DNA of 64,000 bases, taken from assembly GCA_910585075.1 (NCBI GenBank), contig CAJUED010000004.1:66543-130542 (forward strand), read 5' to 3'. Every line of letters begins with the position of its first letter. Position 1 is the first letter of the stretch. A model generated the notes under the pieces. The model was not told the DNA's origin and did no database searches. It saw nothing but the letters and a program-made list of their open reading frames with translations. Shown here one piece after another: positions 34,545 through 42,437 of this stretch. The position numbers and the translations under genes were made by a program. Source of the DNA: an uncultured Lachnospiraceae bacterium (GTDB lineage Bacteria > Bacillota > Clostridia > Lachnospirales > Lachnospiraceae).

Positions 34545-35033
34545 ATGGGTCATTCTAGGAAGAAGCTGGACTTAACAGGTCAGCGCTATGGGAAATTGAC
34601 AGTTCTGTCTCCGGCAAAGAATATCGGGCAACGGACAGCATGGAATTGTCAGTGTGAATGTGGGAGAGAAACCATTGTAAAGACTGTCCATCTGCGCAGT
34701 GGCCATGTCAGGAGCTGCGGGCCTTTATGTGGTCTAAACAGCGGAACTTTTGGATCCGGAGGGTTGTCTTCTCTGACCTATGTGGATGGTACCTGTGTGG
34801 AAATGCTCCGGGCCAATACGATACGTAAGAATAACAGCAGTGGAGTGCCCGGGGTGGACTGGCGGGCATCCAAAGGGCGCTGGCGGGCCAGCATTTGTTT
34901 TAAGGGCAGACGATATTATCTGGGTAGTTTTGAGCATCTGGAGGATGCAGTCATGGCCAGAAAAAGGGCGGAAGAACGTCTGGTGCAACCCTTTCTAGAG
35001 CAGTTTGAAAATACTTCCGGGGATATGCAGTGA
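34545..35033 (+). CDS. AP2-domain DNA-binding protein with N-terminal zinc motif
   Basis: A 162-residue protein. The N-terminal half has the pattern YGKLTVLSPAK, then CQCECG and SCGPLCG, a Cys-rich probable zinc site. The C-terminal half is an AP2/ERF-like domain (SGVPGVDWRASKGRWRAS, then FKGRRYYLGSFEHLEDAV). Such proteins occur in Firmicutes and phages, often as relatives of HNH homing endonucleases that carry AP2 as the DNA-binding part. Here no HNH catalytic motif is visible, so it is probably DNA-binding only. The start is the ATG at 34545 with GGAAGGTGGGCTTATTTT upstream. It directly follows the inverted-repeat region. Confidence 0.8.
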   Translation: MGHSRKKLDLTGQRYGKLTVLSPAKNIGQRTAWNCQCECGRETIVKTVHLRSGHVRSCGPLCGLNSGTFGSGGLSSLTYVDGTCVEMLRANTIRKNNSSGVPGVDWRASKGRWRASICFKGRRYYLGSFEHLEDAVMARKRAEERLVQPFLEQFENTSGDMQ

Positions 35034-35109
35034 TTGGGGCTGGACTGAGAATTTTTGCAGACTGAGGTTTTTAGCCCATACCGACTATTTATATGATAAA
35101 GGAGCATTT

Positions 35110-36165
35110 ATGGCTGAGTTACTGGATTATTTAAAACGTGTGGTGGCTGACAGGGCATCTGATTTATTCATTGTAGCCGGCAGCCGAATATCTGAGAAAA
35201 CGGAGAATCAGATATTTCCTATCAGCAGAGAGACAGTGTTCCCGATGGAAACAGAAAGGCTGATTTCAGAGCTGTATGAGAGGGCGGGCCGCCCTATGGA
35301 AAAATACCGTCAGGGAGGAAATGACGACTTTTCACTTTCTCTGCCCGGACTGGCCCGGTTTCGTGTGAATACCTACCATCAGAGGGGTTCAATGGCTGCT
35401 GTGGTGAGAGTGGTGGTATTTGATATTCCTGACTGGAAAGAACTGCATATCCCAAGGCAGATCATGGATTTATCTGCCGCAGCCCATGGTCTGGTGCTGA
35501 CAGCTGGCCCTGCAGGCAGTGGGAAGTCCACGACTCAGGCCTGTGTGATTGAGCAGATTAACCGGACTCGTGCCTGTCATATTATCACCCTGGAAGACCC
35601 GATAGAATTCCTCTATCGGAACCAGAGAAGCATTATCAGCCAGACAGAAATAGGAATTGATGCGGAAGATTGTATATCCGCTTTACGGTCATGCCTGCGC
35701 CAGGCACCGGATGTGATACAGTTAGGAGAACTGCGGGAGCACGAGATGATCCGTATGGCTATGGCAGCGGCGGAAACCGGTCGGCTGGTGTTTGCCGCCA
35801 TGCAGACCCAGGGGGTGGTAAATACGATAGAACGGATGATAGATAGCTTCCCTGTACAGCAGCAGGAGCAGGCGCGTATACAGCTTGGTATGGTGCTGCA
35901 TACAGTAGTGTCCCAGCAGCTTGTGCCGGATATTAACGGTGGTTTGGTACCAGCCTATGAGATTATGGGCGTAAACAATGGGATGCGTACGATGATACGC
36001 GAAAATAAAGGCTGGCAGATTGAGAATGCAATTGAAGCAGGGGGTGAGGGAATGCTTTCTATGGAGCATAGTCTGCTTACCTTATGCTGTGAGAAAATAA
36101 TCACAAAGGAAACAGCTTTGGATTACGCGTACCGGCCTGAAAAGCTGGCCCGCCGTTTGGGGTAA
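35110..36165 (+). CDS. PilT-like type IV pilus retraction ATPase homologue
   Basis: A 351-residue ATPase of the PilT/GspE secretion superfamily. The N-terminal PAS-like domain (LLDYLKRVVADRASDLFIV) and C-terminal RecA domain are both present. Walker A is GPAGSGKST, followed by ITLEDPIEFLYRN. The PilT-specific strand AAAETGRLVFAAMQTQG and TIERMIDSFPVQQQEQARIQL then follow. Two signature spots differ from PilT: the Asp/AIRAGEMRD-type box reads QLGELREHE, and the His of the LHT motif is replaced (MQT). No pilin or assembly gene is in the window. It is the first gene of the run leading into the CpsBCD module (3-bp gap to cpsB). The start at 35110 follows AAAGGAGCATTT. Confidence 0.85.
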   Translation: MAELLDYLKRVVADRASDLFIVAGSRISEKTENQIFPISRETVFPMETERLISELYERAGRPMEKYRQGGNDDFSLSLPGLARFRVNTYHQRGSMAAVVRVVVFDIPDWKELHIPRQIMDLSAAAHGLVLTAGPAGSGKSTTQACVIEQINRTRACHIITLEDPIEFLYRNQRSIISQTEIGIDAEDCISALRSCLRQAPDVIQLGELREHEMIRMAMAAAETGRLVFAAMQTQGVVNTIERMIDSFPVQQQEQARIQLGMVLHTVVSQQLVPDINGGLVPAYEIMGVNNGMRTMIRENKGWQIENAIEAGGEGMLSMEHSLLTLCCEKIITKETALDYAYRPEKLARRLG

Positions 36166-36168
36166 AGA

Positions 36169-36900
36169 ATGGAAAAAGGAAGAAAAATAATTGATGTCCA
36201 TGCCCATGTGATTCCCGGAGTGGATGACGGAGCAAGAAGCTTTGAGGAATCCTGTCAGATGCTCTGTATGGCTGCCCGGCAGGGGATTGGTGCAGTAATT
36301 GCCACACCACATTATTCCAGAAAAAGAGAAATTAAAGACCTTGAAGAACTGACAGAGCGCTTACAGGTGGCAGTCAGAAAATATTATCCGGATTTTGCAG
36401 TATATCAAGGACAGGAGACCTATTATCATGAAGGTCTTGCAGGACGTCTTCAGGAGGGATGGGCCCACACGATGGCTGGCAGCAGTTATGTCCTGACAGA
36501 ATTTGACGAAGGGGCATCCTATGAGGAAATCCTGCGGGGAATCCGCTGTCTCATGAATGCCGGATATTTTCCCATATTGGCTCATGTGGAGAGATACCTC
36601 TGTTTGCGCAGAGAGGGACGGATGGTGGAACTAAGCAGAAATGGATGTCTTTTTCAGATGAATTATGACAGCCTTAAGGGATTCGGACTCAAATACAGAA
36701 AGGATGTAGACTGGTGCCGCAAGCAGGTTAGAGAGGGAAGGATACAACTTCTGGGGACGGATATGCATCGGCCGGATTACAGGCCGCCAGATATAAGGAG
36801 GGCCATAAGATGGTTGGGACGGTACGTGGAGAGTGATTTGCTAAACGCCATGGTTTATGAGAATCCATTGCGCATCATAAATAATGAAGGGATAAACTGA
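36169..36900 (+). CDS. cpsB: CpsB/YwqE-type tyrosine-protein phosphatase
   Basis: A 243-residue PHP-superfamily phosphatase that dephosphorylates the capsule tyrosine kinase CpsD. The metal-binding motif DVHAHVIPGVDDGARSFEES is at residues 9-28, with further histidines in ATPHYSRK, AHVERY and GTDMHRPDYRPPD. Length and motif spacing match streptococcal CpsB (Wzb of Gram-positives). The start at 36169 is 3 bases after the PilT-like gene, with GGGGTAAAGA upstream, so the two are in one transcript. The genes cpsC and cpsD follow, as in Wzy-dependent capsule loci. Confidence 0.93.
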   Translation: MEKGRKIIDVHAHVIPGVDDGARSFEESCQMLCMAARQGIGAVIATPHYSRKREIKDLEELTERLQVAVRKYYPDFAVYQGQETYYHEGLAGRLQEGWAHTMAGSSYVLTEFDEGASYEEILRGIRCLMNAGYFPILAHVERYLCLRREGRMVELSRNGCLFQMNYDSLKGFGLKYRKDVDWCRKQVREGRIQLLGTDMHRPDYRPPDIRRAIRWLGRYVESDLLNAMVYENPLRIINNEGIN

Positions 36901-36909
36901 GGATAATAC

Positions 36910-37698
36910 ATGGAAGAAAAGAATGTTACATACGAAGATGATAAGATAGACCTGCTTGAACTGATACATGCATTCTGGCATCGACTGTGGCTTATCCTGC
37001 TGGCCGGGCTTGCTGGCGGAGCGCTTACCTATGCATTCAGCCGGTATGTGCTGATTCCCAAATATGAATCCACAGCTCTGCTTTATGTACTCTCTAAGGA
37101 AACAACGCTGACATCGTTGGCGGATTTACAGCTGGGAAGTCAGCTGACATTGGATTATCAGGTGTTGGTTACCAGCCGCCCGGTTTTGAAGGAAGTGATT
37201 GATGAGCTGCAGCTGGATATGACTTATAAAGAACTGCGGAAGATCATCAATGTGGAAAATCTATCCGACACCCGTTTCCTGAATATTACGGTGGAAGATC
37301 CTGACCCGCTGCTTGCGGCTCAGATTGTGAATAAGGTGGCATCCATAGCGTCGGATTATATTGGAGACATTATGGAAATGATACCGCCGAAGCTGATTGA
37401 AGACGGGGAAGTGCCGGAAAAAAAGTCCAGTCCCAAAAATGTCAGAAATGCTGTGCTGGGAGCTTTGGCGGGCATAATGCTGGCCTGCGGAATTATTGCG
37501 GCGGAAGTTCTGATGAATGATACCCTCAGCACAGAGGAGGATGTGGAAAAATATCTGAATATGGCAGTATTGGCCTCCGTACCGCTTCGCGAAGGCGAAA
37601 AAAAAGGAGGCAGGCGCAGAAAGAAAAAAGAGACTTTGGAGGAGATCAAGGTAAAAAAGAAAAGAGAGCCGGTACGGGGGGATAAGGAAAATGGATAA
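36910..37698 (+). CDS. cpsC: Capsule chain-length regulator CpsC/Wzz
   Basis: A 262-residue Wzz-domain co-polymerase and membrane adaptor of the tyrosine kinase. Membrane helices lie at about residues 26-48 (LILLAGLAGGALTYAFSRY) and 177-197. The extracytoplasmic loop between them contains the usual KYESTALLYVLSKE and ITVEDPDPLLAAQIVN. The cytoplasmic tail is basic (Lys/Arg-rich), longer than in Streptococcus, and would touch CpsD. It overlaps cpsD by 8 bp, so the two are translationally coupled. It acts in the membrane to set polysaccharide length. Confidence 0.92.
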   Translation: MEEKNVTYEDDKIDLLELIHAFWHRLWLILLAGLAGGALTYAFSRYVLIPKYESTALLYVLSKETTLTSLADLQLGSQLTLDYQVLVTSRPVLKEVIDELQLDMTYKELRKIINVENLSDTRFLNITVEDPDPLLAAQIVNKVASIASDYIGDIMEMIPPKLIEDGEVPEKKSSPKNVRNAVLGALAGIMLACGIIAAEVLMNDTLSTEEDVEKYLNMAVLASVPLREGEKKGGRRRKKKETLEEIKVKKKREPVRGDKENG

Positions 37699-38440
37699 AG
37701 AGGCAGCAGACAACAGTTGGGAAAATCTGAAAATGGTTCTGAGATACAGCATAAAAGACGACTACAACTATGAGGAGGCAATTAAAACCCTTCGGACGAA
37801 TATTAAGTTCTGTGGCAGTAATATCCGTACGGTAATGCTTACCAGCGCTTTGCCGGATGAGGGAAAAAGCAGCATTGCCTTTTCGCTGGCTGACTCTCTG
37901 GCAAAAATCGGGCACAAGACAATACTGATAGATGCGGATATCCGCAAGTCTGTGATGCTCACCCGATTTCAGCAGATTGGGCGGGGGGAAGCCTGTGGCC
38001 TGTCTCAGTATTTAAGCGGACAGAAGCTTTTAAAGGATATTATTTATGAGACGACCGCAGAGGGGCTGAATGTAATTCTGGCAGGTCCTTATTCACCTAA
38101 TCCTACGGAGCTTTTAGAGGAAAGTCTATTGGGCACCATGTTTGAAGTACTAAAATTTGCTTACGATTATATTATTATTGACACACCGCCTATGGCAGAG
38201 CTGATTGACGGGGCAATTATCGCAAAGCATTGCGATGGAGCGCTGATGGTGATTGAAAATGGCGCTATCAGTTACCGGCTGGAACAGAAAGTAAAGAGAC
38301 AGCTGGAAGCAGCCGGCTGCCGGGTCCTGGGGGGCGTTTTTAATAAGGTGGATAAAGGCGGATACGGAAAATACGGTCATTATGGGAAGTACGGCCACTA
38401 TGGCAAATATAGTAAGTATGATGAAGAAGGAAAGGCATGA
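37691..38440 (+). CDS. cpsD: Capsule tyrosine autokinase CpsD
   Basis: A 249-residue BY-kinase. Walker A is TSALPDEGKSSIAFSLA (about 58-70), Walker A' is TILIDADIRKS, and Walker B is YIIIDTPP. The C-terminus carries a tyrosine cluster built of repeated G-x-Y-G-K/H-Y units (seven or more Tyr in 25 residues), the usual autophosphorylation site. It controls chain length and export together with CpsC, and is dephosphorylated by CpsB. The start at 37691 overlaps cpsC, and its stop overlaps the LCP gene by 4 bp (ATGA), giving a tightly coupled operon. Confidence 0.94.
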   Translation: MDKEAADNSWENLKMVLRYSIKDDYNYEEAIKTLRTNIKFCGSNIRTVMLTSALPDEGKSSIAFSLADSLAKIGHKTILIDADIRKSVMLTRFQQIGRGEACGLSQYLSGQKLLKDIIYETTAEGLNVILAGPYSPNPTELLEESLLGTMFEVLKFAYDYIIIDTPPMAELIDGAIIAKHCDGALMVIENGAISYRLEQKVKRQLEAAGCRVLGGVFNKVDKGGYGKYGHYGKYGHYGKYSKYDEEGKA

Positions 38441-39483
38441 ATCAGGGCAGGAGAAATAAAAAGAAACTCAAGACTTTTTATTTGGGAATTATGATTTTGA
38501 TGGCAGTGTGTATTGTGATTGCTGTTCCGGCAACCATCAGGCTCCGGCAGAAAAGAAAGGCCACCGAGGCCGCTATTGCGGCGAGGAAATACGTGGAGAC
38601 CACAGACAGTACCCGTTTCCGGAGTGATACCATAGAATACGAAGGGAAAATATATCGCAGAAGCAGCAGCGTCAAGGCGATTCTCTGTATGGGTGTGGAC
38701 AGGGAAGGGCCCATGGTGGAGAAAACCGTACATACCTTTGGAGGACAGTCGGATGGCATTTATCTGATAGCCCAGGACACGGCGCGCAATACCCTGAGAA
38801 TACTAATGATTCCAAGGGATACCATGACGGAAATCACACTGACCGACTTAAATGGAAATATACTTGGCAAAGATATCCAGCATCTTACCCTGGCCTATGC
38901 TTATGGAGACGGAAGGGAACTGAGCTGTGAGCGGACGGTGGAGGCAGTTTCCGGACTTTTGGGCGGTCTTGCCATTGACCATTATATAGCGGCGGATGTG
39001 GATGTTATCAACGCCTTAAATGACAGTGTAGGCGGCGTCACCGTGACCATCAATGCTGATGGGATGGAGAAGAAAGACCCGGCCTTTATCAAAGGAGTGA
39101 CCTTAACCCTTAAGGGGGAGCAGGCGGAAGCATATGTGCGGTACCGTGATATAAGTGAGCACTATTCCGCACTGGACAGGATGGAACGGCAGAAGGGATA
39201 TATCATGGGGTTTTTTGAAAAAGTCCGGGAAAGGAGCAGACAGGACGCTAATACGGTTGAGAACCTTTTTGAAATGATACAAGACCATATGGTGACCGAT
39301 ATGCAGAAGGATGAGTATCTGAAAGTGGCTATGGATGCGCTTGAAATGGGAGAAATCGGGGAGGATGCCTTTTATGCTGTGCCCGGTGAGGCTATAGTGA
39401 CAGACGTATACGATGAATTTTATGCTGACCGGGAGGCACTGGCGCCGGTTATTCTGGAGCTGTTTTACCGGGAAGTGGGATAG
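38437..39483 (+). CDS. LytR-CpsA-Psr (LCP) family glycopolymer ligase
   Basis: A 348-residue LCP protein: one N-terminal membrane helix (residues 8-28), then the extracellular LCP domain. Its conserved parts are AILCMGVDREG near residue 76, QSDGIYLIAQD, MIPRDTMTEI with the catalytic Arg, DVINALNDSVGGVTV, and the C-terminal AYVRYRDISEHYSALDRMERQK. LCP enzymes move lipid-linked glycopolymers onto peptidoglycan, so this is the probable wall ligase for the polysaccharide. Coupled to cpsD by a 4-bp overlap. A terminator follows. Confidence 0.92.
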   Translation: MNQGRRNKKKLKTFYLGIMILMAVCIVIAVPATIRLRQKRKATEAAIAARKYVETTDSTRFRSDTIEYEGKIYRRSSSVKAILCMGVDREGPMVEKTVHTFGGQSDGIYLIAQDTARNTLRILMIPRDTMTEITLTDLNGNILGKDIQHLTLAYAYGDGRELSCERTVEAVSGLLGGLAIDHYIAADVDVINALNDSVGGVTVTINADGMEKKDPAFIKGVTLTLKGEQAEAYVRYRDISEHYSALDRMERQKGYIMGFFEKVRERSRQDANTVENLFEMIQDHMVTDMQKDEYLKVAMDALEMGEIGEDAFYAVPGEAIVTDVYDEFYADREALAPVILELFYREVG

Positions 39484-39495
39484 TGGCTGAAGGGG

Positions 39496-39570
39496 CAATA
39501 TTCAGCCCAAGGGCTGTTTATTGAATAAAGCTGTGTGAAAAGCCATGGCTCACAGAGCTGTTTTCACACA
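39496..39570 (+). terminator. Terminator plus second large hairpin after the LCP gene
   Basis: TTCAGCCC and GGGCTG with A-rich and TTTATTG flanks form a terminator-like hairpin at 39496-39523. Directly after it TGTGTGAAAA (39532-39541) pairs with TTTTCACACA (39561-39570) around an inner GCCATGGC palindrome. Some read-through is likely because the locus continues downstream without an obvious new promoter. Confidence 0.65.
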
Positions 39571-39643
39571 TCGGATTTACGCTATCCCGAACTTAAGGGG
39601 ATGGTGGTATGAAGGATTTATAGAAAGGAGGAAAAGGAGAGTG

Positions 39644-39964
39644 ATGGGAAAAAGCAGATTATATCTGGCAGCTGCTGCTCTGGGTATTACTTTGATGGCT
39701 GGTACTGTGCCTCTTGAGGTTCAGGCAACTAACATCAGCCCTAATGCGGGAGGGACTGTGATTACAGACTCTGATGTGCCGCTTAGCGTCAGCCCGGGTT
39801 CAGACAGCCTGACCGATATTTTTGACGAGGATGTACCTATGGCTGCCGTGCCCACAACAGGTGACAGTTCAGGCTTATGGTACGGGATCGTTGCCGCATC
39901 AGTAGCAGGCCTGACAGGCGTGAGCATCCTGGAAAAAAAGAAACATCAAGTAAAGGAAAGATAA
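39644..39964 (+). CDS. Small sortase-anchored surface protein (VPTTG motif)
   Basis: A 106-residue precursor. A signal peptide (MGKSRLYLAAAALGITLMAG, cleaved near VQA-TN at residue 29) is followed by only about 40 mature residues rich in Ser, Thr, Asp and Pro. The sortase motif VPTTG (69-73), a membrane helix (GLWYGIVAASVAGLTGVSIL) and a basic tail (EKKKHQVKER) close it. It has no domain of its own, so it may act as a small anchor or scaffold. The next gene encodes a sortase, its likely partner. The start is the ATG at 39644 behind AAAGGAGGAAAAGGAGAGTG. Confidence 0.82.
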   Translation: MGKSRLYLAAAALGITLMAGTVPLEVQATNISPNAGGTVITDSDVPLSVSPGSDSLTDIFDEDVPMAAVPTTGDSSGLWYGIVAASVAGLTGVSILEKKKHQVKER

Positions 39965-39988
39965 AAGCAGCTTAGGATGGGCAAAGTG

Positions 39989-40008
39989 CCGGGGCTTTTG
40001 GGCCCCGG
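39989..40008 (+). terminator. Weak terminator-like hairpin between substrate and sortase genes
   Basis: CCGGGGC and GCCCCGG pair around TTTTGG; only TTAT follows, so termination is likely partial. Confidence 0.4.
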
Positions 40009-40050
40009 TTATCCGGAAACAATGGGCGGCTTACGGTGTGGAGGATTTTG

Positions 40051-41460
40051 ATGAAAAAGATATTGTCTGTGCTGAAGGTGTGCCTGACTGTTATGCTTAT
40101 TTTAGGTTTAGTGATGATATACCATCAAAATCAGGAGGACAAAGCAAATTTAAGAAGTCTTAACGAGGCCATGCAGCTTGCAGGGCTGTCCCAAGGAAAC
40201 AGCGTTTCTGAAAGAGAAATCTTTTGGGAAGGGGATTTTTATCAGCAATTTTCCGGTGGAGAAGGTACGTCTTGGTTTGCCGGAGTGAATATAGAAATAT
40301 TATCTTTGAAACAGCTTCCTAAAGCAGCTGCGGCACTGGCCTGTGTTCAACTGGAAGCCTTACAGGAGATAAATGAGGAAGTAGTGGGATGGATAGAGAT
40401 ACCGGGGACAGAAATTTCCTGTCCGTTATGTCACGGTGAGGATAACGAATATTATCTGACCCACAGTTGGAACGGGGAAAAAAATTCATCGGGAGCTATT
40501 TTTCTGGAATGTGAGAATGACTTTACCCTGGAGAGTTTTCATACCATTATTTACGGGCATCGAATGCGCAGTGGGGCAATGTTTGGCAGTCTGAAATATT
40601 ATAAGGACCAGGAGTACTGGCAGGAGCATCCTGCTGTGTATCTGGTGTCCGGGAATGAGGTTTACCGGTATGATATTTTCGCCGCTTATGAGACCGGTAT
40701 TGAAGATTTGGTATACCAGTTAGACCTTACAGGGCAGGAAGAAGCCTTCATTTCTTTTTGCCTGGAAAAATCCGTGATAGATACGGGCATTATACCGGAG
40801 GTCTCCGACAGAATTATAACCATGTCTACCTGTACGGCGAATAACCATGACAGGCGCTGGGTGGTACAGGGATACCTGAGGGCGATATATACAGAAAGTC
40901 CCGAATCTGTAATGACATCTATCAAAGAGCCGGATGGCTCTACGGGCAGCATTTCGGATAGTCTCCCGGTCAGTTCCGGAGATATCAGGGCGGAGGGGAT
41001 TCAGAACAGCACGCCGAATGGTACGGTTTCTGCGCAGAGAAAAAAGGAATCAAATGCAGGAACCGAAAATAACCTGGAATTCACCTTCGGAAGCGATGGG
41101 GATGCCAGGAAGATGGTGCCGGAAGAAGTGTGGGGTGCTGTAAACCAAATTAATGCAGGTGAATCGCTGGCAGAGGCCACCGGGGTGAGAGAACTGGAGG
41201 GTTACTGCGCACTGACTACAATGCATGTGATTATTGCAAAGGACAAGGAGACAGGTGAAGAAGCGAAGGGAAACGGCTTGCTGACTTTGTATGTGCCAAA
41301 CCTGCTGGAAGGACTGACAGATGTGTCGGTGTTGTACTATGACTGTGTAAAGGGAGAATGGAAGCTGATACCGGTTGAGGGGATGGATGTGAAGGGGAAG
41401 AGAATCAGTGTTAGAATCGGCGGAAGTGGAGTTGCTACTACGGTTTACAGGATGGGGTAA
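40051..41460 (+). CDS. Class B-type sortase with C-terminal extension
   Basis: A 469-residue sortase with an N-terminal membrane helix (residues 7-25). The catalytic triad is His170 (IIYGHRM), Cys261 (TMSTCTANN) and Arg268/269 (NHDRRWVVQGY). Spacing and the EINEEVVGWIEIPGTEISCPL entry are class B. About 190 residues follow the catalytic domain: a Ser/Thr/Gly-rich linker, then a beta-rich module (LTLYVPNLLEGLTDVSVL..., KGEWKLIPVEGMDV) like those ending many clostridial surface proteins. Most SrtB enzymes end soon after the Arg. The start is the ATG at 40051 behind GTGTGGAGGATTTTG. Its probable substrate is the VPTTG protein encoded just upstream. Confidence 0.87.
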   Translation: MKKILSVLKVCLTVMLILGLVMIYHQNQEDKANLRSLNEAMQLAGLSQGNSVSEREIFWEGDFYQQFSGGEGTSWFAGVNIEILSLKQLPKAAAALACVQLEALQEINEEVVGWIEIPGTEISCPLCHGEDNEYYLTHSWNGEKNSSGAIFLECENDFTLESFHTIIYGHRMRSGAMFGSLKYYKDQEYWQEHPAVYLVSGNEVYRYDIFAAYETGIEDLVYQLDLTGQEEAFISFCLEKSVIDTGIIPEVSDRIITMSTCTANNHDRRWVVQGYLRAIYTESPESVMTSIKEPDGSTGSISDSLPVSSGDIRAEGIQNSTPNGTVSAQRKKESNAGTENNLEFTFGSDGDARKMVPEEVWGAVNQINAGESLAEATGVRELEGYCALTTMHVIIAKDKETGEEAKGNGLLTLYVPNLLEGLTDVSVLYYDCVKGEWKLIPVEGMDVKGKRISVRIGGSGVATTVYRMG

Positions 41461-41466
41461 TAGATT

Positions 41467-41916
41467 ATGAAGGTTTGCTTAGTGGGCTCATCGGGTGGGC
41501 ATTTGACACATTTATATATGTTAAAGCCTTTCTGGAAAGATAAAGAAAGATTCTGGGTTACTTTTGACAAAGAAGATGCGAAAAGTCTTTTAAAGGGAGA
41601 AAAGATGTATTCCTGTTATTATCCGAGTAACCGTAGTTTGAAAGCTCTTCTTATCAATACGGTTAAAGCACTAAAAATACTTCCAAAAGAAAAACCGGAT
41701 TTGATTATTTCCACTGGCGCCGCACCGGCGGTTCCATTCTTTTGGATTGGTAAGATCATGGGAGCCAGGACCATTTATATTGAAGTGTTTGACCGCATCG
41801 ATACACCTACTATGGCTGGAAAACTGGTATATCCGGTTACAGATAAATTTATCGTGGAATGGGAAGAAATGAAGAAAGTTTATCCGAAAGCAATTAATCT
41901 GGGAAGTATATTCTAA
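41467..41916 (+). CDS. Glycosyltransferase membrane subunit, Alg14/Cps14F/PssD-like
   Basis: A 149-residue protein like the Alg14-type partner of two-subunit glycosyltransferases. It has the N-terminal MKVCLVGSSGGHLTHLYML motif and IISTGAAPAVPFFWIGKIMGA. In pneumococcal type 14 the pair Cps14F-Cps14G adds beta-1,4-galactose to a lipid-linked sugar. This subunit anchors the catalytic one at the membrane. The catalytic subunit follows 11 bp downstream. It is short but complete for the family. Confidence 0.88.
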   Translation: MKVCLVGSSGGHLTHLYMLKPFWKDKERFWVTFDKEDAKSLLKGEKMYSCYYPSNRSLKALLINTVKALKILPKEKPDLIISTGAAPAVPFFWIGKIMGARTIYIEVFDRIDTPTMAGKLVYPVTDKFIVEWEEMKKVYPKAINLGSIF

Positions 41917-41927
41917 GGTGGTAGAAT

Positions 41928-42437
41928 ATGATTTTTGTTACATTGGGAACACATGAACAGCCATTTAATCGTTTGATCGAATACATAGATAACCTGAAAA
42001 GAGACGGACTGATTACTGAAGAAGTGGTCATTCAGACCGGCTATAGTACATATGAACCAAAACACTGTACGTGGCGTGGATTGTATTCCTATCAGCAGAT
42101 GATAAAATTTGTGGATGAGGCGAGAATCATTATTTCCCATGGAGGCCCTTCCAGTTTTATTGGAGCACTTCAAATTGGGAAAACACCAATTATTGTTCCA
42201 CGCAGACATGAGTTCAATGAGCATGTCAATAACCACCAGGTCACTTTTTCCAAAATGATGGGAGAGAGGATGGGAATAATTGTGGTTGAGGAGATAGATA
42301 AGCTGGCGGATATAATTAAGAATTACAGCTCAATCGTTACCGGAATGGAACATGGGCTAAAAAGTAATAATGCCAGATTTAATGAGGAATTTAGTAAAAT
42401 TGTTGATGAGATGTTTGAAAGGAAAAAGAGGGGATGA
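41928..42437 (+). CDS. Glycosyltransferase catalytic subunit, Alg13/Cps14G/PssE-like
   Basis: A 169-residue GT28 C-terminal-type protein. It opens with MIFVTLGTHEQPFNRLIEYID and has the UDP-sugar-binding region EARIIISHGGPSSFIGAL followed by GKTPIIVPRRHEFNEHVNNH. This is the Alg13/Cps14G/PssE layout, a half-size GT-B enzyme needing an Alg14-like partner, which is the gene just upstream. It probably adds the second sugar of the repeat unit. The start at 41928 follows AAGGTGGTAGAAT, and it overlaps the next gene by 4 bp. Confidence 0.88.
   Translation: MIFVTLGTHEQPFNRLIEYIDNLKRDGLITEEVVIQTGYSTYEPKHCTWRGLYSYQQMIKFVDEARIIISHGGPSSFIGALQIGKTPIIVPRRHEFNEHVNNHQVTFSKMMGERMGIIVVEEIDKLADIIKNYSSIVTGMEHGLKSNNARFNEEFSKIVDEMFERKKRG

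Noticed and set aside
33730..35033. Prophage or integrative element, from the recombinase plus AP2-domain protein
   Set aside because: No phage structural, replication or conjugation genes and no tRNA or att-type repeats nearby; the next genes are the capsule operon.
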